Shown here: one piece after another, positions 7,964 through 16,470 of the stretch
Layout: every line of letters starts with the position of its first letter
Position numbering within the stretch: the first letter of the stretch is position 1
Origin: Enhygromyxa salina
Lineage (GTDB): Bacteria; Myxococcota_A; Polyangia; Nannocystales; Nannocystaceae
Assembly: GCF_002994635.1 (NCBI RefSeq)
Contig: NZ_PVNL01000124.1
Coordinates: 79,622 to 143,621, forward strand
DNA length: 64,000 nt
Direction of reading: 5' to 3'
Position numbers and translations under genes: made by a program
Notes under the pieces: model-generated
Told to the model about the DNA's origin: nothing
Seen by the model: the letters and a program-made list of their open reading frames with translations, nothing else
The model's database searches: none

Positions 7964-8728
7964 TCACTTGCCGAGGCGCAGCAGCTCGTCGGCGGCGTCT
8001 GGGTAGTGCTCGCGGACGCACTCGGGGCAGATGCCGTGGGTGAAGCGGCTGCCGGTCTTGGCCTGGACCAGGCGCTCGAGCGTGGACCAGTGGTTCTCGT
8101 CGTCGCGGACCTTGCGGCAGTGCGAGCAGATCGGGATGAGCGTGGCCAGCGTGCGGATCCGCTGGATGGCACCCTCGAGCTGGGCCTCGGTGCGACGCAG
8201 CTCGAGCATCGCCACGGCCTGGGCTGCGAGCGTGTGCAGGAGCTCGGTGTCACGCGCGGCGAGGGGGCGCGGCGTGTGACCCAGCACGCACAGGCTGCCG
8301 ATCTGGTGGCCGCAGTGGACCTCGAGCGGCACGCCGACGAAGCACCGAAGCTGGTGCGGCCCGGTGACTAGCGGATGCGCGGCGAAGCGAGGGTCGACGC
8401 TGAGGTCCTCGATCACCAGCAGCTGCTTGGCTGCGATCGCGGCGGCGCCAAATCCGTGCCCAGTCGGGAGCGAGGTTGGCTCGACGCCGAACGCCGACTT
8501 GGTCCACTCGCGGTCGGCGTCGACCAGCGTGATCAGGGCGACGGGGAATTCGAGGGCGAGCGATGAGATCTTGGTGATCGAGTCGAAGCGAGGCTCGGGA
8601 TCGCTGTCGAGGATCGCGTACTCGTGCAGCGCGACGACGCGGGCGTCACGATTGTCGCCATCGACGACCGACGCATCGCCTGTGTCCACGCGGACGTTGC
8701 GATCTTCGACCGCTGCGCCCTCGCTCAC
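7964..8728 (-). CDS. GAF-domain protein with C-terminal CxxC zinc-like motif
   Basis: A 254-residue soluble protein. A GAF domain spans about 35-185 (ALHEYAILDSDPEPRFDSIT, ALITLVDADREWTKS, FVGVPLEV, GSLCVLGHTPRPL), a sensor fold that binds small ligands or chromophores. A short coiled coil (about 185-205) leads to a C-terminal module ICSHCRKVRDDENHW...FTHGICPECVREHYPD, whose two Cys pairs probably bind zinc; this tail is common at the end of bacterial sensor and response-regulator proteins. No kinase or output enzyme is attached, so it is a partial signalling protein. GTG start with GGAGG 5 nt upstream. Stands alone. Confidence 0.88.
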   Translation of the reverse strand: MSEGAAVEDRNVRVDTGDASVVDGDNRDARVVALHEYAILDSDPEPRFDSITKISSLALEFPVALITLVDADREWTKSAFGVEPTSLPTGHGFGAAAIAAKQLLVIEDLSVDPRFAAHPLVTGPHQLRCFVGVPLEVHCGHQIGSLCVLGHTPRPLAARDTELLHTLAAQAVAMLELRRTEAQLEGAIQRIRTLATLIPICSHCRKVRDDENHWSTLERLVQAKTGSRFTHGICPECVREHYPDAADELLRLGK

Positions 8729-9365
8729 GCTGCCCTCCGACGACTCATCCCGATCAGCATACGCGAGTTAACCAGCTCCGGACCACCCGCAATTATCATT
8801 CGATCTCCCGACCGCTCGACGGCCTTTTGACCCTACTGTCTTTGGACCCGTTGGTCGATCTTCAGGCCAGGACCGACAGCGTCCACGATCAGGAGCGCGC
8901 TTCACACTGTTTTCAGCTCGGGCGAGGCTGCTCGCTTGGGCGTAACACTCGCTGTTCAAGCTGCGGTCCAGGAGACACCAACACATCATCTGAAACATCA
9001 TCGGCCCAGCAGCGGCATTCGGAATTTGTGGGTATTTTCGCCGTTGCGGTCGCCTCGGGGGAGATGCGGGTCGCGCCGCGGTCGTGAGCGTCGCGGCTGG
9101 GGGAGCGCGGGCCCGACTGGGGTCGGGGTGGATCGGGCTTTGGATCACGCGGCGCGGCCCGCTGGGTCGGTATGGTCGTCGATCGGATCGGGGCCAGACC
9201 GGCGCAGGAGGCAGCCATGCACGACGCCACCAGGGAAATGTTCCGGGAGCTGCGAACACCGAGGGAAGGGGGGGGCGACGCGCTCTAGGCGTGGGATGTC
9301 GCGTCGTGATCACGATCGCTAGCGACGGGCTGCTCGATCGACCGTACAGGTGCTAGCGTGCGCGC
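8729..9365. other. Intergenic region with one possible small ORF
   Basis: About 640 bp between divergent genes. Part of it (around 8960-9040) is relatively AT-rich for this genome, consistent with promoters. Apart from the 23-codon ORF at 9217 no frame shows convincing codon bias, and no RNA gene was recognised. Confidence 0.5.
9217..9288 (+). CDS. Possible 23-residue small protein
   Basis: ATG preceded by a perfect AGGAGG with a 5-nt spacer (9206-9211), the best ribosome-binding site in this region, and ended by TAG. The peptide starts MHDATREMFRELR and is charged, with a possible short helix. It lies 77 bp upstream of the FG-GAP lipoprotein gene and could be a leader or an independent small protein. 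No homologue is recognised. The strong ribosome site is the main evidence. Confidence 0.35.
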   Translation: MHDATREMFRELRTPREGGGDAL

Positions 9366-11075
9366 ATGTCTACGCCTACGTCGGTTCGTTCGACCGTGAT
9401 CACTGCCGCGCTCTCGCTCGCCGCTTGCGGTGGTGGCCAGCAGACTGAAGCCGACGGCGACGACGACGTCGGGATCTCGATCGGGGACACCACCAGCGCG
9501 GACATGGGCGACGGTGATGGTGACTCTGGCGACGGCGACGGCGATCCGGGCGATGGCGACGGCGATCCGGGCGATGGCGACGGCGGCCCGATCAAGTTCG
9601 ACATGACGATCCCCGACGCCGACGACACGGGCGGCTTCGTCGACGAGTGCAAGGTCTCCGACAACATGAACGCGGTCGGCGAGTGCGAGGAGTCGGCGCC
9701 ACCCGACAGCTTCGAGCCCGACATTCAGTGGACCTTTGGGGCCAACGAGAAGAGCTGGGTCACGCCCCTGGTCGGCAACTTCACCGACGACAACGAGGAC
9801 GGCGAGATCGATCTGTGCGACATCCCCGACGCGATCCTGGTCTCGAATACCTCGATTAGCTACAACACCGACTGCTATGTGCACTTTCTGGACGGCGAGA
9901 CGGGGGTCGAGCACTTCAACATTCCACCGAGTGAGCACGTCTCGTGCGTCGCGACCCCCGCGTTTGGTGACATCGACAATGACGGGCTCCCGGAGCTGGT
10001 CACAGTGTGGAACAGCCCCGGCGGGGTGTTCAGGCTCAAGGCGTTCGAGCACGACGGCACGGTCAAGTGGATCAACCAGATCGATGGGGCCGCGGCCAAC
10101 CAATTTTATCGGCAGTCGGGGGCCATTGCGATCCACGATCTCGACGCCGACGGCAATCCCGAGATCATCTTCAATCACGAGGTCTACGACAGCGACGGGG
10201 TCTTGCTGTGGGAGCATATCAATCCGGCGCCGGGCGAACTCGAGGCCAGCGTGGGCGTCGATCTCGACGGGGACGGGCTGATGGAGGTCGTGACCGGCCA
10301 CTCGGCCTACCACTTCGACGGCACCGTGTACTTCGAGAACTATCCAACGATCACGGGTCAGTCGATCCCACAGATCGGCAACCTCGACGACGACCCCGAG
10401 CCCGAGATCTTCGTGACCTCGGGCTCGGGCCTGTTCCTGGTCGAGCACGACGGCACGATCAAGTGGGGTCCCGTCACGCCGACCGGGGTGGCCGCGGGCG
10501 CGTACCTCGTGTGGCAGCGGCCGGGCACGATCCACGACTTCGACGGCGACGGGATCGCCGAGATGGCCAGCTCCTCGCGGCAATTCTATGCCGTCTATCA
10601 GGGCCCGCAGAACGCCGACGTGCTGTGGCAGGCGATGGTCTCCGACAACTCGGGCGCGGCCGGAGGCACGGCCTTCGACTTTCTGGGCGACGGCGTGGCC
10701 GAGGCCATGTACGCCGACGAGCAGTTCATGCGGATCTACGACGGCCAGACCGGCGCCGTGCTGCTGCAGCAGGCGCGGGGGAGCGCGACGATCTCCGAGT
10801 ACCCGACCGTCGCCGACGTCGACAACGACGGCTCGGCCGAGATCCTGGTCGTCTCGATGTCGGCGCAGCCAGCCCTGCAGGTGATCCGCGACGTCGAAGA
10901 TCGCTGGATCCAGGCCCGCCGGATCTGGAATCAGCACGCCTACTACGTGACCAACGTGCGCGAAGACGGGACCATCCCGACCCAGCCGATCAACAACTGG
11001 GAGACGCTCAACACCTACCGGACCAACGCGCAGATCGAGGGTGGGGGGCTGTGCCTGCCCGACCCACAGGGCTGA
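9366..11075 (+). CDS. FG-GAP/VCBS-repeat lipoprotein with Gly-Asp linker
   Basis: A 569-residue predicted lipoprotein: signal peptide, lipobox SLAAC (Cys21), then an acidic linker with GDGDGDP repeats (about 48-75). The rest is a propeller of calcium-loop repeats of the DxDxDG type, such as FGDIDNDGLPELV, IHDLDADGNPEII, VDLDGDGLMEVV, IHDFDGDGIAEMA and VADVDNDGSAEIL, with intervening beta strands (EHDGTVKW, EHDGTIKW). The C-terminal block ARRIWNQHAYYVTNVREDG and NTYRTNAQIEGGG recurs in proteins of Nannocystales and other myxobacteria. Such proteins are thought to be surface adhesins or scaffolds; no enzyme motif is seen. ATG start. Monocistronic; 12-bp tandem repeats lie across its stop codon. 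Confidence 0.85.
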   Translation: MSTPTSVRSTVITAALSLAACGGGQQTEADGDDDVGISIGDTTSADMGDGDGDSGDGDGDPGDGDGDPGDGDGGPIKFDMTIPDADDTGGFVDECKVSDNMNAVGECEESAPPDSFEPDIQWTFGANEKSWVTPLVGNFTDDNEDGEIDLCDIPDAILVSNTSISYNTDCYVHFLDGETGVEHFNIPPSEHVSCVATPAFGDIDNDGLPELVTVWNSPGGVFRLKAFEHDGTVKWINQIDGAAANQFYRQSGAIAIHDLDADGNPEIIFNHEVYDSDGVLLWEHINPAPGELEASVGVDLDGDGLMEVVTGHSAYHFDGTVYFENYPTITGQSIPQIGNLDDDPEPEIFVTSGSGLFLVEHDGTIKWGPVTPTGVAAGAYLVWQRPGTIHDFDGDGIAEMASSSRQFYAVYQGPQNADVLWQAMVSDNSGAAGGTAFDFLGDGVAEAMYADEQFMRIYDGQTGAVLLQQARGSATISEYPTVADVDNDGSAEILVVSMSAQPALQVIRDVEDRWIQARRIWNQHAYYVTNVREDGTIPTQPINNWETLNTYRTNAQIEGGGLCLPDPQG

Positions 11076-11112
11076 GTGAGGGGCTGAGTGAGGGGCTGAG
11101 TGAGGGGGTGAG
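11072..11112. repeat. 12-bp tandem repeat at gene 3' end
   Basis: Three perfect tandem copies of CTGAGTGAGGGG (11072-11107) and a degenerate fourth. The first copy contains the TGA stop codon of the FG-GAP gene. Each copy carries further TGA triplets, so stops are multiplied. Confidence 0.9.
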
Positions 11113-11183
11113 CGGGGGATTGCGCGCGGGCTGAGCGAGTCGCGCGATTGGAACCAACGGCGGGCGGAGGTGACTGGGCAGCG

Positions 11184-11762
11184 ATGCCACGCCGCCCACG
11201 AAACCCCGAGGAAGTGTCGATTGGCGAAGCCAACGTGCTTCCGGTCATGAACATCATGTTTTTGCTGATACCGGCCCTGCTCTTGGCGATGGAAGTCGCG
11301 AGCATGGCCGCTGTCGCGATCTCTCCGCCAAAGACCACCGTGGCCCCGTCCCCGAATCCGGAGCCGCCCGATGCTGCCAAGCGGCTCGAGCTGAAGGTCT
11401 TCATCCTGGCTGACGGGTTTCGGGTCAGCAGCGCGGCCCAGCAGCAGGGCGCGGACGCGGGCAAGGCCCTCGACAGCCGAGCCCCGACGATCCCGCTGGC
11501 CAAGCCCAACGCGCCCGCTGACGACTACGATCGCTACGACTACGCCGCGCTCGGGGCGATCGCCGTGGACTTCAAGGCCGCCTACCCGAGCGAGACCGTC
11601 GTCACCGTCAGCGCCGAGAACGACATCCCCGCGCAGGTGTTGATCGAGACCATGGACGCGCTGCGCGGGTGGGACTGCAAGCTCGGCCAGCTGAAGGCGG
11701 ACCAGGAAATCCCGGCGGAGTGCATGTTCTTTCGTCCGGTGATCGAAGCCGGCGCGGGGTAG
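11184..11762 (+). CDS. ExbD/TolR-family protein, without partner
   Basis: A 192-residue protein starting MPRRPRNPEEV. It has one N-terminal transmembrane helix (about 16-45, NVLPVMNIMFLLIPALLLAM) with the ExbD/TolR topology and an N-terminal sequence like others in myxobacteria, followed by a Pro-rich stretch and a periplasmic domain (KLELKVFILADGFRVS, then ALGAIAVDFKAAYPSETVVTVSAENDIPAQVLIETMD in outline). ExbD works with ExbB and a TonB-like protein to use proton motive force; no ExbB is adjacent. The usual membrane Asp is not clearly present (Asn at PVMNIMF), as often in divergent copies. The ATG at 11184 is chosen over an upstream TTG; GGAGG is 13 nt upstream, rather far. Confidence 0.75.
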   Translation: MPRRPRNPEEVSIGEANVLPVMNIMFLLIPALLLAMEVASMAAVAISPPKTTVAPSPNPEPPDAAKRLELKVFILADGFRVSSAAQQQGADAGKALDSRAPTIPLAKPNAPADDYDRYDYAALGAIAVDFKAAYPSETVVTVSAENDIPAQVLIETMDALRGWDCKLGQLKADQEIPAECMFFRPVIEAGAG

Positions 11763-11783
11763 TGGGGACACGGCCCTGGGGCC

Positions 11784-12416
11784 TCAGCGCGAGGGAAACA
11801 GGCGCCGGTACCACTCGGTCTCGGGGTAGTCGAGGGCGTCGGGATCGGGCTCGTGGCTGGGATCGACGCGGCTGCGCAGCACCTCGAGCGACCGAAAGTC
11901 GCGGTGGGAAATGATCCACACCCCCGCGCGAGCGAGCGCCGCGGCGCAGACCCCCTGGCCAGGCACGCGGCGGCCGAGGCTGCGATCGCCGTCGTAGATG
12001 ACCTGCGATCCGCAGGCGGCGCTCGTGTCCATGAGGATCGCGACGTCGACGCGCGAGCGCCGGGCGAGCTCGACCATCCGTGCCGCGCTGTCGACGAGGC
12101 CCGCGGTCCAGTCGACCCCTGACGCTGTCAGGACCCGCGCGAGGCCGTCGAGCACGTCGAAGCCATCGCCACCGACGATGTCGCATAGCTCCCGCGGCGA
12201 CCCGAAGGCCTCGTGCTCAGGGCAGTAGCGCGTGACCTCGACGGTGGCGAGACTCAGAAGCTCGACGAGCGTCCCCGGCTGCGTCCGGCTGTCTCCATCG
12301 TTGGCGCAGGCAACCCCAGCGATGCACGCGCTGACCAAGAGCCGCAGCGGATCCACGGGCAGCGCGGCGATGTCTTCGCTCGTTGGGCGAAAGTCGACAG
12401 CGCGTGGACCCGACAC
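11784..12416 (-). CDS. DUF523/TudS-family protein
   Basis: About 210 residues. Matches the DUF523 family by SACIAGVACANDG near the N-terminus, RYCPEHEAFGSPRE in the middle and DTSAACGSQVIYDG in the C-terminal half. These supply the conserved cysteines that in characterised 2-thiouracil desulfurase (TudS) hold a [4Fe-4S] cluster used for sulfur removal from thiouracil. The substrate here is unknown. The start is uncertain: a GTG at 12416 is proposed because upstream sequence loses codon bias and would overlap the promoter of the divergent gene; an ATG at 12578 is possible but would run into that gene. Convergent with the ExbD gene. Confidence 0.85.
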   Translation of the reverse strand: MSGPRAVDFRPTSEDIAALPVDPLRLLVSACIAGVACANDGDSRTQPGTLVELLSLATVEVTRYCPEHEAFGSPRELCDIVGGDGFDVLDGLARVLTASGVDWTAGLVDSAARMVELARRSRVDVAILMDTSAACGSQVIYDGDRSLGRRVPGQGVCAAALARAGVWIISHRDFRSLEVLRSRVDPSHEPDPDALDYPETEWYRRLFPSR

Positions 12417-12499
12417 GCCGGGGAGCTTGGCACAACCCCCGAGCCTGCCGATAGACCACGACACCACCTCCACAACATGGCGACCTGTCGACGGGGAGC

Positions 12500-12527
12500 T
12501 TGTGGACGCCCGGCCAATCGGTACACT
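12500..12527 (+). promoter_or_regulatory. Possible sigma70-type promoter, near-leaderless
   Basis: TTGTGG at 12500-12505 and TACACT at 12522-12527 are separated by 16 bp. The predicted transcript start falls only a few bases before the ATG at 12538, so the message would be almost leaderless, in agreement with the missing ribosome site. Confidence 0.3.
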
Positions 12528-12537
12528 CCCTCCGGCG

Positions 12538-13404
12538 ATGCAGCGACTCCAGGCACATCTCACCGTTTGCGAGATCATCCCGGCCGATCAGTGGGCCTCG
12601 TTCACCAACTGGCTGGAGGCAGCGGACGAGCCCTGCGAGCACGACGAGTCATCCTACGAGCCCTGGCTCGCCACCCATGGCGTCGACCTCGCTCAGGCGT
12701 CCAAACTCCATGAAGCCATGCGTGAGCTCGCCCCGGGGCCCTGCCGCTGCGCCGCCGCTGCTGAGATCTGGCCGGCCGACCTCCATGAGACCATCCGCGG
12801 CCCTGTTGTGTGGTGCCGGCCCGAAGCGCTCCCGCGAGCGCTGACAGGCCAGCCCGCAGCTGGTCGCGAGGTTCAGCTCACCTGGTTCTTCGCCGCGCAC
12901 CGCGGTGACCTCGGCGAGTTCTGGGATGCCGTCGAGGAGCCCGAAGCGCACGCCGACTGGGACGACGCGCTCGATCTCCTGGACTTGCTGTGCGAGCTGG
13001 TCGCCAGCGATGGCGAGCTAGCCTGGGCCGCAGTGGACGTCAACCAGCGGATCGAGAGCTTCTACCACGGCGGCGACGCGGACGAGGTGGAGCGCTGGCT
13101 TCGGGAGCGGGGGCACAGTCTCCATCCGCTGGAGGCGGCGCTCGATCGGCTCGCGGTGTTCGTATTGACGAGCGGATCTCAGCCGGTCTCGGAGGTCCGT
13201 CTGGGAGTCGATGGATCGGCGGCCCTCTTCTCCGCTGGCAGGCCAGAGATCGTGGTGGTCCGGGCTCGCGAGCGGACGATCTGGGCGGAGGGGTGGAAGC
13301 CGCTCCCCGCCGGCCCAACCCGCATCGAGACATCTGCAGGCCCGATCGATCTTCCGGAGACAATCGTGGCTGGCGTGCACGAACTGTCAGTGCCAGCCGT
13401 CTGA
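12538..13404 (+). CDS. Hypothetical protein
   Basis: A 288-residue soluble protein, not recognised. It starts MQRLQAHLTVCEIIPADQW and has no signal peptide or membrane segment. A Cys/His-containing stretch lies near 29-85 (CEHDESS, GPCRC), a helical acidic middle near 115-175, and a beta-rich C-terminus (ALFSAGRPEIVVVRARERTIWAEGW). Strong GC bias at third positions supports a real gene. It diverges from the DUF523 gene and is followed after 100 bp by the kinase gene; a functional link to the kinase is possible but not shown. Confidence 0.75.
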   Translation: MQRLQAHLTVCEIIPADQWASFTNWLEAADEPCEHDESSYEPWLATHGVDLAQASKLHEAMRELAPGPCRCAAAAEIWPADLHETIRGPVVWCRPEALPRALTGQPAAGREVQLTWFFAAHRGDLGEFWDAVEEPEAHADWDDALDLLDLLCELVASDGELAWAAVDVNQRIESFYHGGDADEVERWLRERGHSLHPLEAALDRLAVFVLTSGSQPVSEVRLGVDGSAALFSAGRPEIVVVRARERTIWAEGWKPLPAGPTRIETSAGPIDLPETIVAGVHELSVPAV

Positions 13405-13504
13405 TCTGACCTCGTTCTCGCTCGAGCGTGCGACGCCGATCCCACACGGCGGTAGTTTTCGCCAGTTTTTCGCGGATCGCGGGGTGAATCCGTAGGTTCG
13501 GGCC

Positions 13505-14524
13505 ATGCCCACGGTGATCCCGGCTTCGCTGCTCCGCACGTCCACCAAGCCCGCGACGCCGCCGACCCAGCGCGGCGGTGCCGAGCGACCCCGGCGGCCG
13601 CGCGAGCTGGTGACGCCGTCGTGGTTGCTCGATCCCGATCAAGCGCAGCTCGTGGCCGGGACCATGCTCGCCCACACCAAGCAGTACCAGATCGAGGGCC
13701 TGATCGGAGAGGGCGGCATGGGCTGGGTGTACCGGGCGTGGGACCCGGTGCTCGAGCGCGCGGTCGCGCTCAAGGTCATGAAGCCGGATGTGCCCGAGTC
13801 CGAGCGCGATCGATTTCGACGCGAGGCGATCTGGGGCGCCCGGTTCTGTCACCCGTCGATCGCCCGCGTGTTCGATCTGGTCGGGGTCCCGGGCCAGGGC
13901 TTCTCGTGGTTCGTGATGGAGTTCCTGCCGGGTCGAGACCTCGGCACGCTGGTGGGTCGCGCGCGCCGACGCGAGCAGCAGATCCCGCTGCGCCTGATCG
14001 CCGACGTGTTTCGGCAGATCCTGGGCGCCCTGCAGTACAGCCACGACTGCAACGTGATCCACCGGGACGTGAAGCCCGAGAACCTGTTCGTGACCCGCGA
14101 TCCCAACACCAACTTCGTGACCAGCAAGCTGCTGGACTTTGGGGTCGCGCTGGATCTCTCGAAGCCGCGGACCGAAACGCACCTGGTGGGGGACCCGCGC
14201 TACATCGCGCCCGAGCAGACCCAGCACGGCCGCCAGGTCGACGGGCGCGCAGACGTGTACGCGACCGGCATGGCCCTGTACGAGGCGCTGACCAACCGCC
14301 ACCCCTTCAGCGATCTGATGGGCGGGCCGTTCCAGGCCCTGCTCGCGGCCCAGCGCGATCGCGTGCCCGCGCCACCGAGCACCTACCTGCCCGAGAGCTA
14401 CCCCGCGACCTTGGTGTGCGGGCTGGATGTGGTGATCCAAAAGGCCACGGCCAAGGATCCCGACAAGCGTTTCGAGAGCGCGCGGGCCATGCAAGAGACG
14501 CTCGCCGACGTGCTGCGGGGCTGA
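13505..14524 (+). CDS. Ser/Thr protein kinase (Hanks type), soluble
   Basis: A 339-residue cytoplasmic kinase with a Pro/Arg-rich N-terminal extension of about 58 residues. All key elements are present: glycine loop GEGGMGWVY (68-76), VALKVMK with Lys90, HRDVKPEN with Asp188, LLDFG with Asp211, and the activation segment ending in GDPRYIAPEQ. No transmembrane helix or extracellular sensor, unlike the PASTA-type kinases, so it would answer to a cytosolic or protein-bound signal. Myxobacteria have large families of such kinases. ATG start. A short gap separates it from the downstream PPIase gene; co-transcription is possible. Confidence 0.95.
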   Translation: MPTVIPASLLRTSTKPATPPTQRGGAERPRRPRELVTPSWLLDPDQAQLVAGTMLAHTKQYQIEGLIGEGGMGWVYRAWDPVLERAVALKVMKPDVPESERDRFRREAIWGARFCHPSIARVFDLVGVPGQGFSWFVMEFLPGRDLGTLVGRARRREQQIPLRLIADVFRQILGALQYSHDCNVIHRDVKPENLFVTRDPNTNFVTSKLLDFGVALDLSKPRTETHLVGDPRYIAPEQTQHGRQVDGRADVYATGMALYEALTNRHPFSDLMGGPFQALLAAQRDRVPAPPSTYLPESYPATLVCGLDVVIQKATAKDPDKRFESARAMQETLADVLRG

Positions 14525-14578
14525 CGACTACCGTCGTGGTCGTTTGATCTTGGGCCCCGCGCTGGTGATCATCGCCGC

Positions 14579-15403
14579 GTGAGCGCCCGCCCCTGGTACC
14601 GTGAGCCGCTGCTGCACTTCGCGGTCGCTGGCGTCGCGCTGTTTGGCCTGTACGAGCTGGTCCGCCCAGCCCCGGTCGGCGAGACGATCGTGGTGTCCGC
14701 AGACACGCTCGCGCGGATCCACGACCAGCAGGCGCGTCGGCTTGGCCGCGAGCCGACCGCCGACGAGCGTGACGCGGCGATCCGCGAGTGGGCCGACGCC
14801 GAGATGCTGTACCGCGAGGCGCGGGCGCTGGGTCTCGATCGCGGCGATCCGATCGTCCGTCGGCGCCTGGTTCAGAAGCTGGCGTTCTTGTTCGAAGAGG
14901 TCGACGACCCGCCCGAGCCGAGCGACGCCCAGCTCGAGCAGTGGATCAAGGACCACGCCGATCGCTTCGAGCAAGCGCCGCGGTTCGGGCTGGTCCACGT
15001 GTTCGTGCCGAGTTCATCGCGGGTGGTGCCGGAGGCCAAGCTGGTCGAGCTCGAGCAGGCGCTGGCCGACGGCGCCGACCCGGCCACGCTCGGCGAGGGG
15101 TTCGCCCTGGGCCAGGTCCTGCAACCCAAGACCGTGGTTGAGCTCAACCGCAGCTTCGGGCCGGAGTTTGGCGACAGCGTCGGGGCGCTGCCTGAGCTCG
15201 GCTGGCATCGCATCCGCTCGCTCTACGGCTGGCACCTCGTTCATGTCGAGGAGCGTCTGCCGGGCCGCCTGGCCAGCGTCGACGAGGTCCGCGGTCAGGC
15301 TCGCCAGGGGGTGCTGAACGAGGCGCGGGAGCGGGCGCGCCAGCGGGCGATGGACGAGCTGCGCGATCGCTATCAGCTGGAGATCGAGGGCGAGGGTGAG
15401 TAG
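14579..15403 (+). CDS. Membrane-anchored parvulin-type peptidyl-prolyl isomerase
   Basis: A 274-residue protein with an N-terminal anchor helix (about 11-28, LLHFAVAGVALFGLYELV), a SurA/PrsA-like helical region (about 40-125, including EREPTADERDAAIREW-type sequence and EADAEMLYREA) and a C-terminal PpiC-like domain (about 125-245; RFGLVHVFVP, ELGWHRIRSLYGWHLVHVEER). The rotamase domain is degenerate, so it may act as a chaperone. GTG start. It overlaps the HupE gene by 8 bp, and the DUF3604 gene follows closely. PPIase, HupE/UreJ and DUF3604 genes are found together in many proteobacteria, which supports a shared envelope function. Confidence 0.85.
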   Translation: MSARPWYREPLLHFAVAGVALFGLYELVRPAPVGETIVVSADTLARIHDQQARRLGREPTADERDAAIREWADAEMLYREARALGLDRGDPIVRRRLVQKLAFLFEEVDDPPEPSDAQLEQWIKDHADRFEQAPRFGLVHVFVPSSSRVVPEAKLVELEQALADGADPATLGEGFALGQVLQPKTVVELNRSFGPEFGDSVGALPELGWHRIRSLYGWHLVHVEERLPGRLASVDEVRGQARQGVLNEARERARQRAMDELRDRYQLEIEGEGE

Positions 15404-16460
15404 CGGCGGTCCCGGGCCGCGCAGGGTCTGGCTGCCGCGGGCCTCGCTGCTGCTCTTGTTGCTCACGATCGTGCTGACCAGCGGTCCGGCGCGCGCCCAC
15501 GAGTTTCGACCCGCGCTGCTGCGGCTGACCGAGCGGCCCAACCCGAGCGGGGAGAACGGCTCGTTTGACCTGCGCCTGGTCGCGCCCGCGCAGAGCACCG
15601 CCGGGGCGATCGGCGAGGGCGAGCTGACCCCGATCGTGCCCGCGCACTGCGAGCTGCGTCAGATCCGGCTCGACTGTGGCGCGCAGGGTCTCGTGGGTGA
15701 GCTGGGGGTCGCGGGGCTCGACCGTCACCCGGTCGACGTGATCGTCGAGCTTCGGTTCGTCGACGGGACCCAGATCACCTCGGTGCTCGGGCCCGATCAA
15801 CCGACGATGACCGTGGACGGTGCGACCGAACAAGCTGGCTCCGACTCGGTGTTCTCGGACTACGTGGCGCTGGGCATCGAACACATCTTGCTTGGCCCCG
15901 ATCACCTGCTGTTCGTGCTTGGCCTGGTGTTGTTGGTGCGCGCAGCGGGCAGCGACACGCGGACCCTGGTGTGGACGGTGACCGCGTTCACGCTGGCGCA
16001 CAGCATCACCCTGGCGGCCGCGACCTTGCAGCTGGTCCAGGTCCCGGGGCCGCCGGTCGAGGCCGGGATCGCGCTGTCGATCTTGCTGCTCGCGCGCGAG
16101 CTGGCGCGCGGCCAGACCGACGAGACCGCGCGCGACACCTGGAGCTGGCGGTACCCGTGGGTGGTCGCGTTCGGGTTTGGACTGCTGCACGGGTTCGGGT
16201 TCGCGGGCGCGCTCAGCGAGGTCGGGCTGCCGCAGGGACAGATCCCCCTGGCGCTGCTGGGCTTCAACGTCGGCGTGGAGCTGGGCCAGCTGGCCGTCGT
16301 CGCGGTGTTGCTGGTGGTACTGCTCGGCGCCCGCGCGCTGGCCCGCGCGGCCCAGCTCCGCCCAAAGATCGCGCGATTGGGGACCCTGGCTCCGACCTGG
16401 GTGATGGGCGCGCTCGCGTTCGCGTGGACGATCGATCGGGTGCTGGGGTTTTGGGGTTAA
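15396..16460 (+). CDS. HupE/UreJ-family membrane protein
   Basis: A 354-residue protein with signal peptide (cleavage near ARAHEF), an extracytoplasmic N-terminal half of about 130 residues, and six or so membrane helices in the C-terminal half. The family motif GIEHILLGPDHLLFVLGL lies near 158-175, and a second conserved block is GFGLLHGFGFAGAL with two membrane histidines. HupE/UreJ proteins are proposed metal (nickel) transporters, but this larger type has no proven substrate. GTG start within the end of the PPIase gene; followed after 10 bp by the DUF3604 gene. Confidence 0.9.
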   Translation: MSSGGPGPRRVWLPRASLLLLLLTIVLTSGPARAHEFRPALLRLTERPNPSGENGSFDLRLVAPAQSTAGAIGEGELTPIVPAHCELRQIRLDCGAQGLVGELGVAGLDRHPVDVIVELRFVDGTQITSVLGPDQPTMTVDGATEQAGSDSVFSDYVALGIEHILLGPDHLLFVLGLVLLVRAAGSDTRTLVWTVTAFTLAHSITLAAATLQLVQVPGPPVEAGIALSILLLARELARGQTDETARDTWSWRYPWVVAFGFGLLHGFGFAGALSEVGLPQGQIPLALLGFNVGVELGQLAVVAVLLVVLLGARALARAAQLRPKIARLGTLAPTWVMGALAFAWTIDRVLGFWG

Positions 16461-16470
16461 GCTCCCGGCG

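Noticed and set aside
8768..9313. A leftward 181-codon frame in the intergenic region
   Set aside because: Pro/Arg/Ser-rich translation, weak codon bias and no start signal; typical chance frame in GC-rich DNA.
9285..11771. An 828-codon leftward open frame
   Set aside because: Antisense of the FG-GAP lipoprotein and ExbD genes, which have signals, repeats and family motifs; no motif in the antisense product.
13040..14494. A 484-codon leftward frame opposite the kinase
   Set aside because: The kinase strand has every Hanks motif; the antisense product has none.
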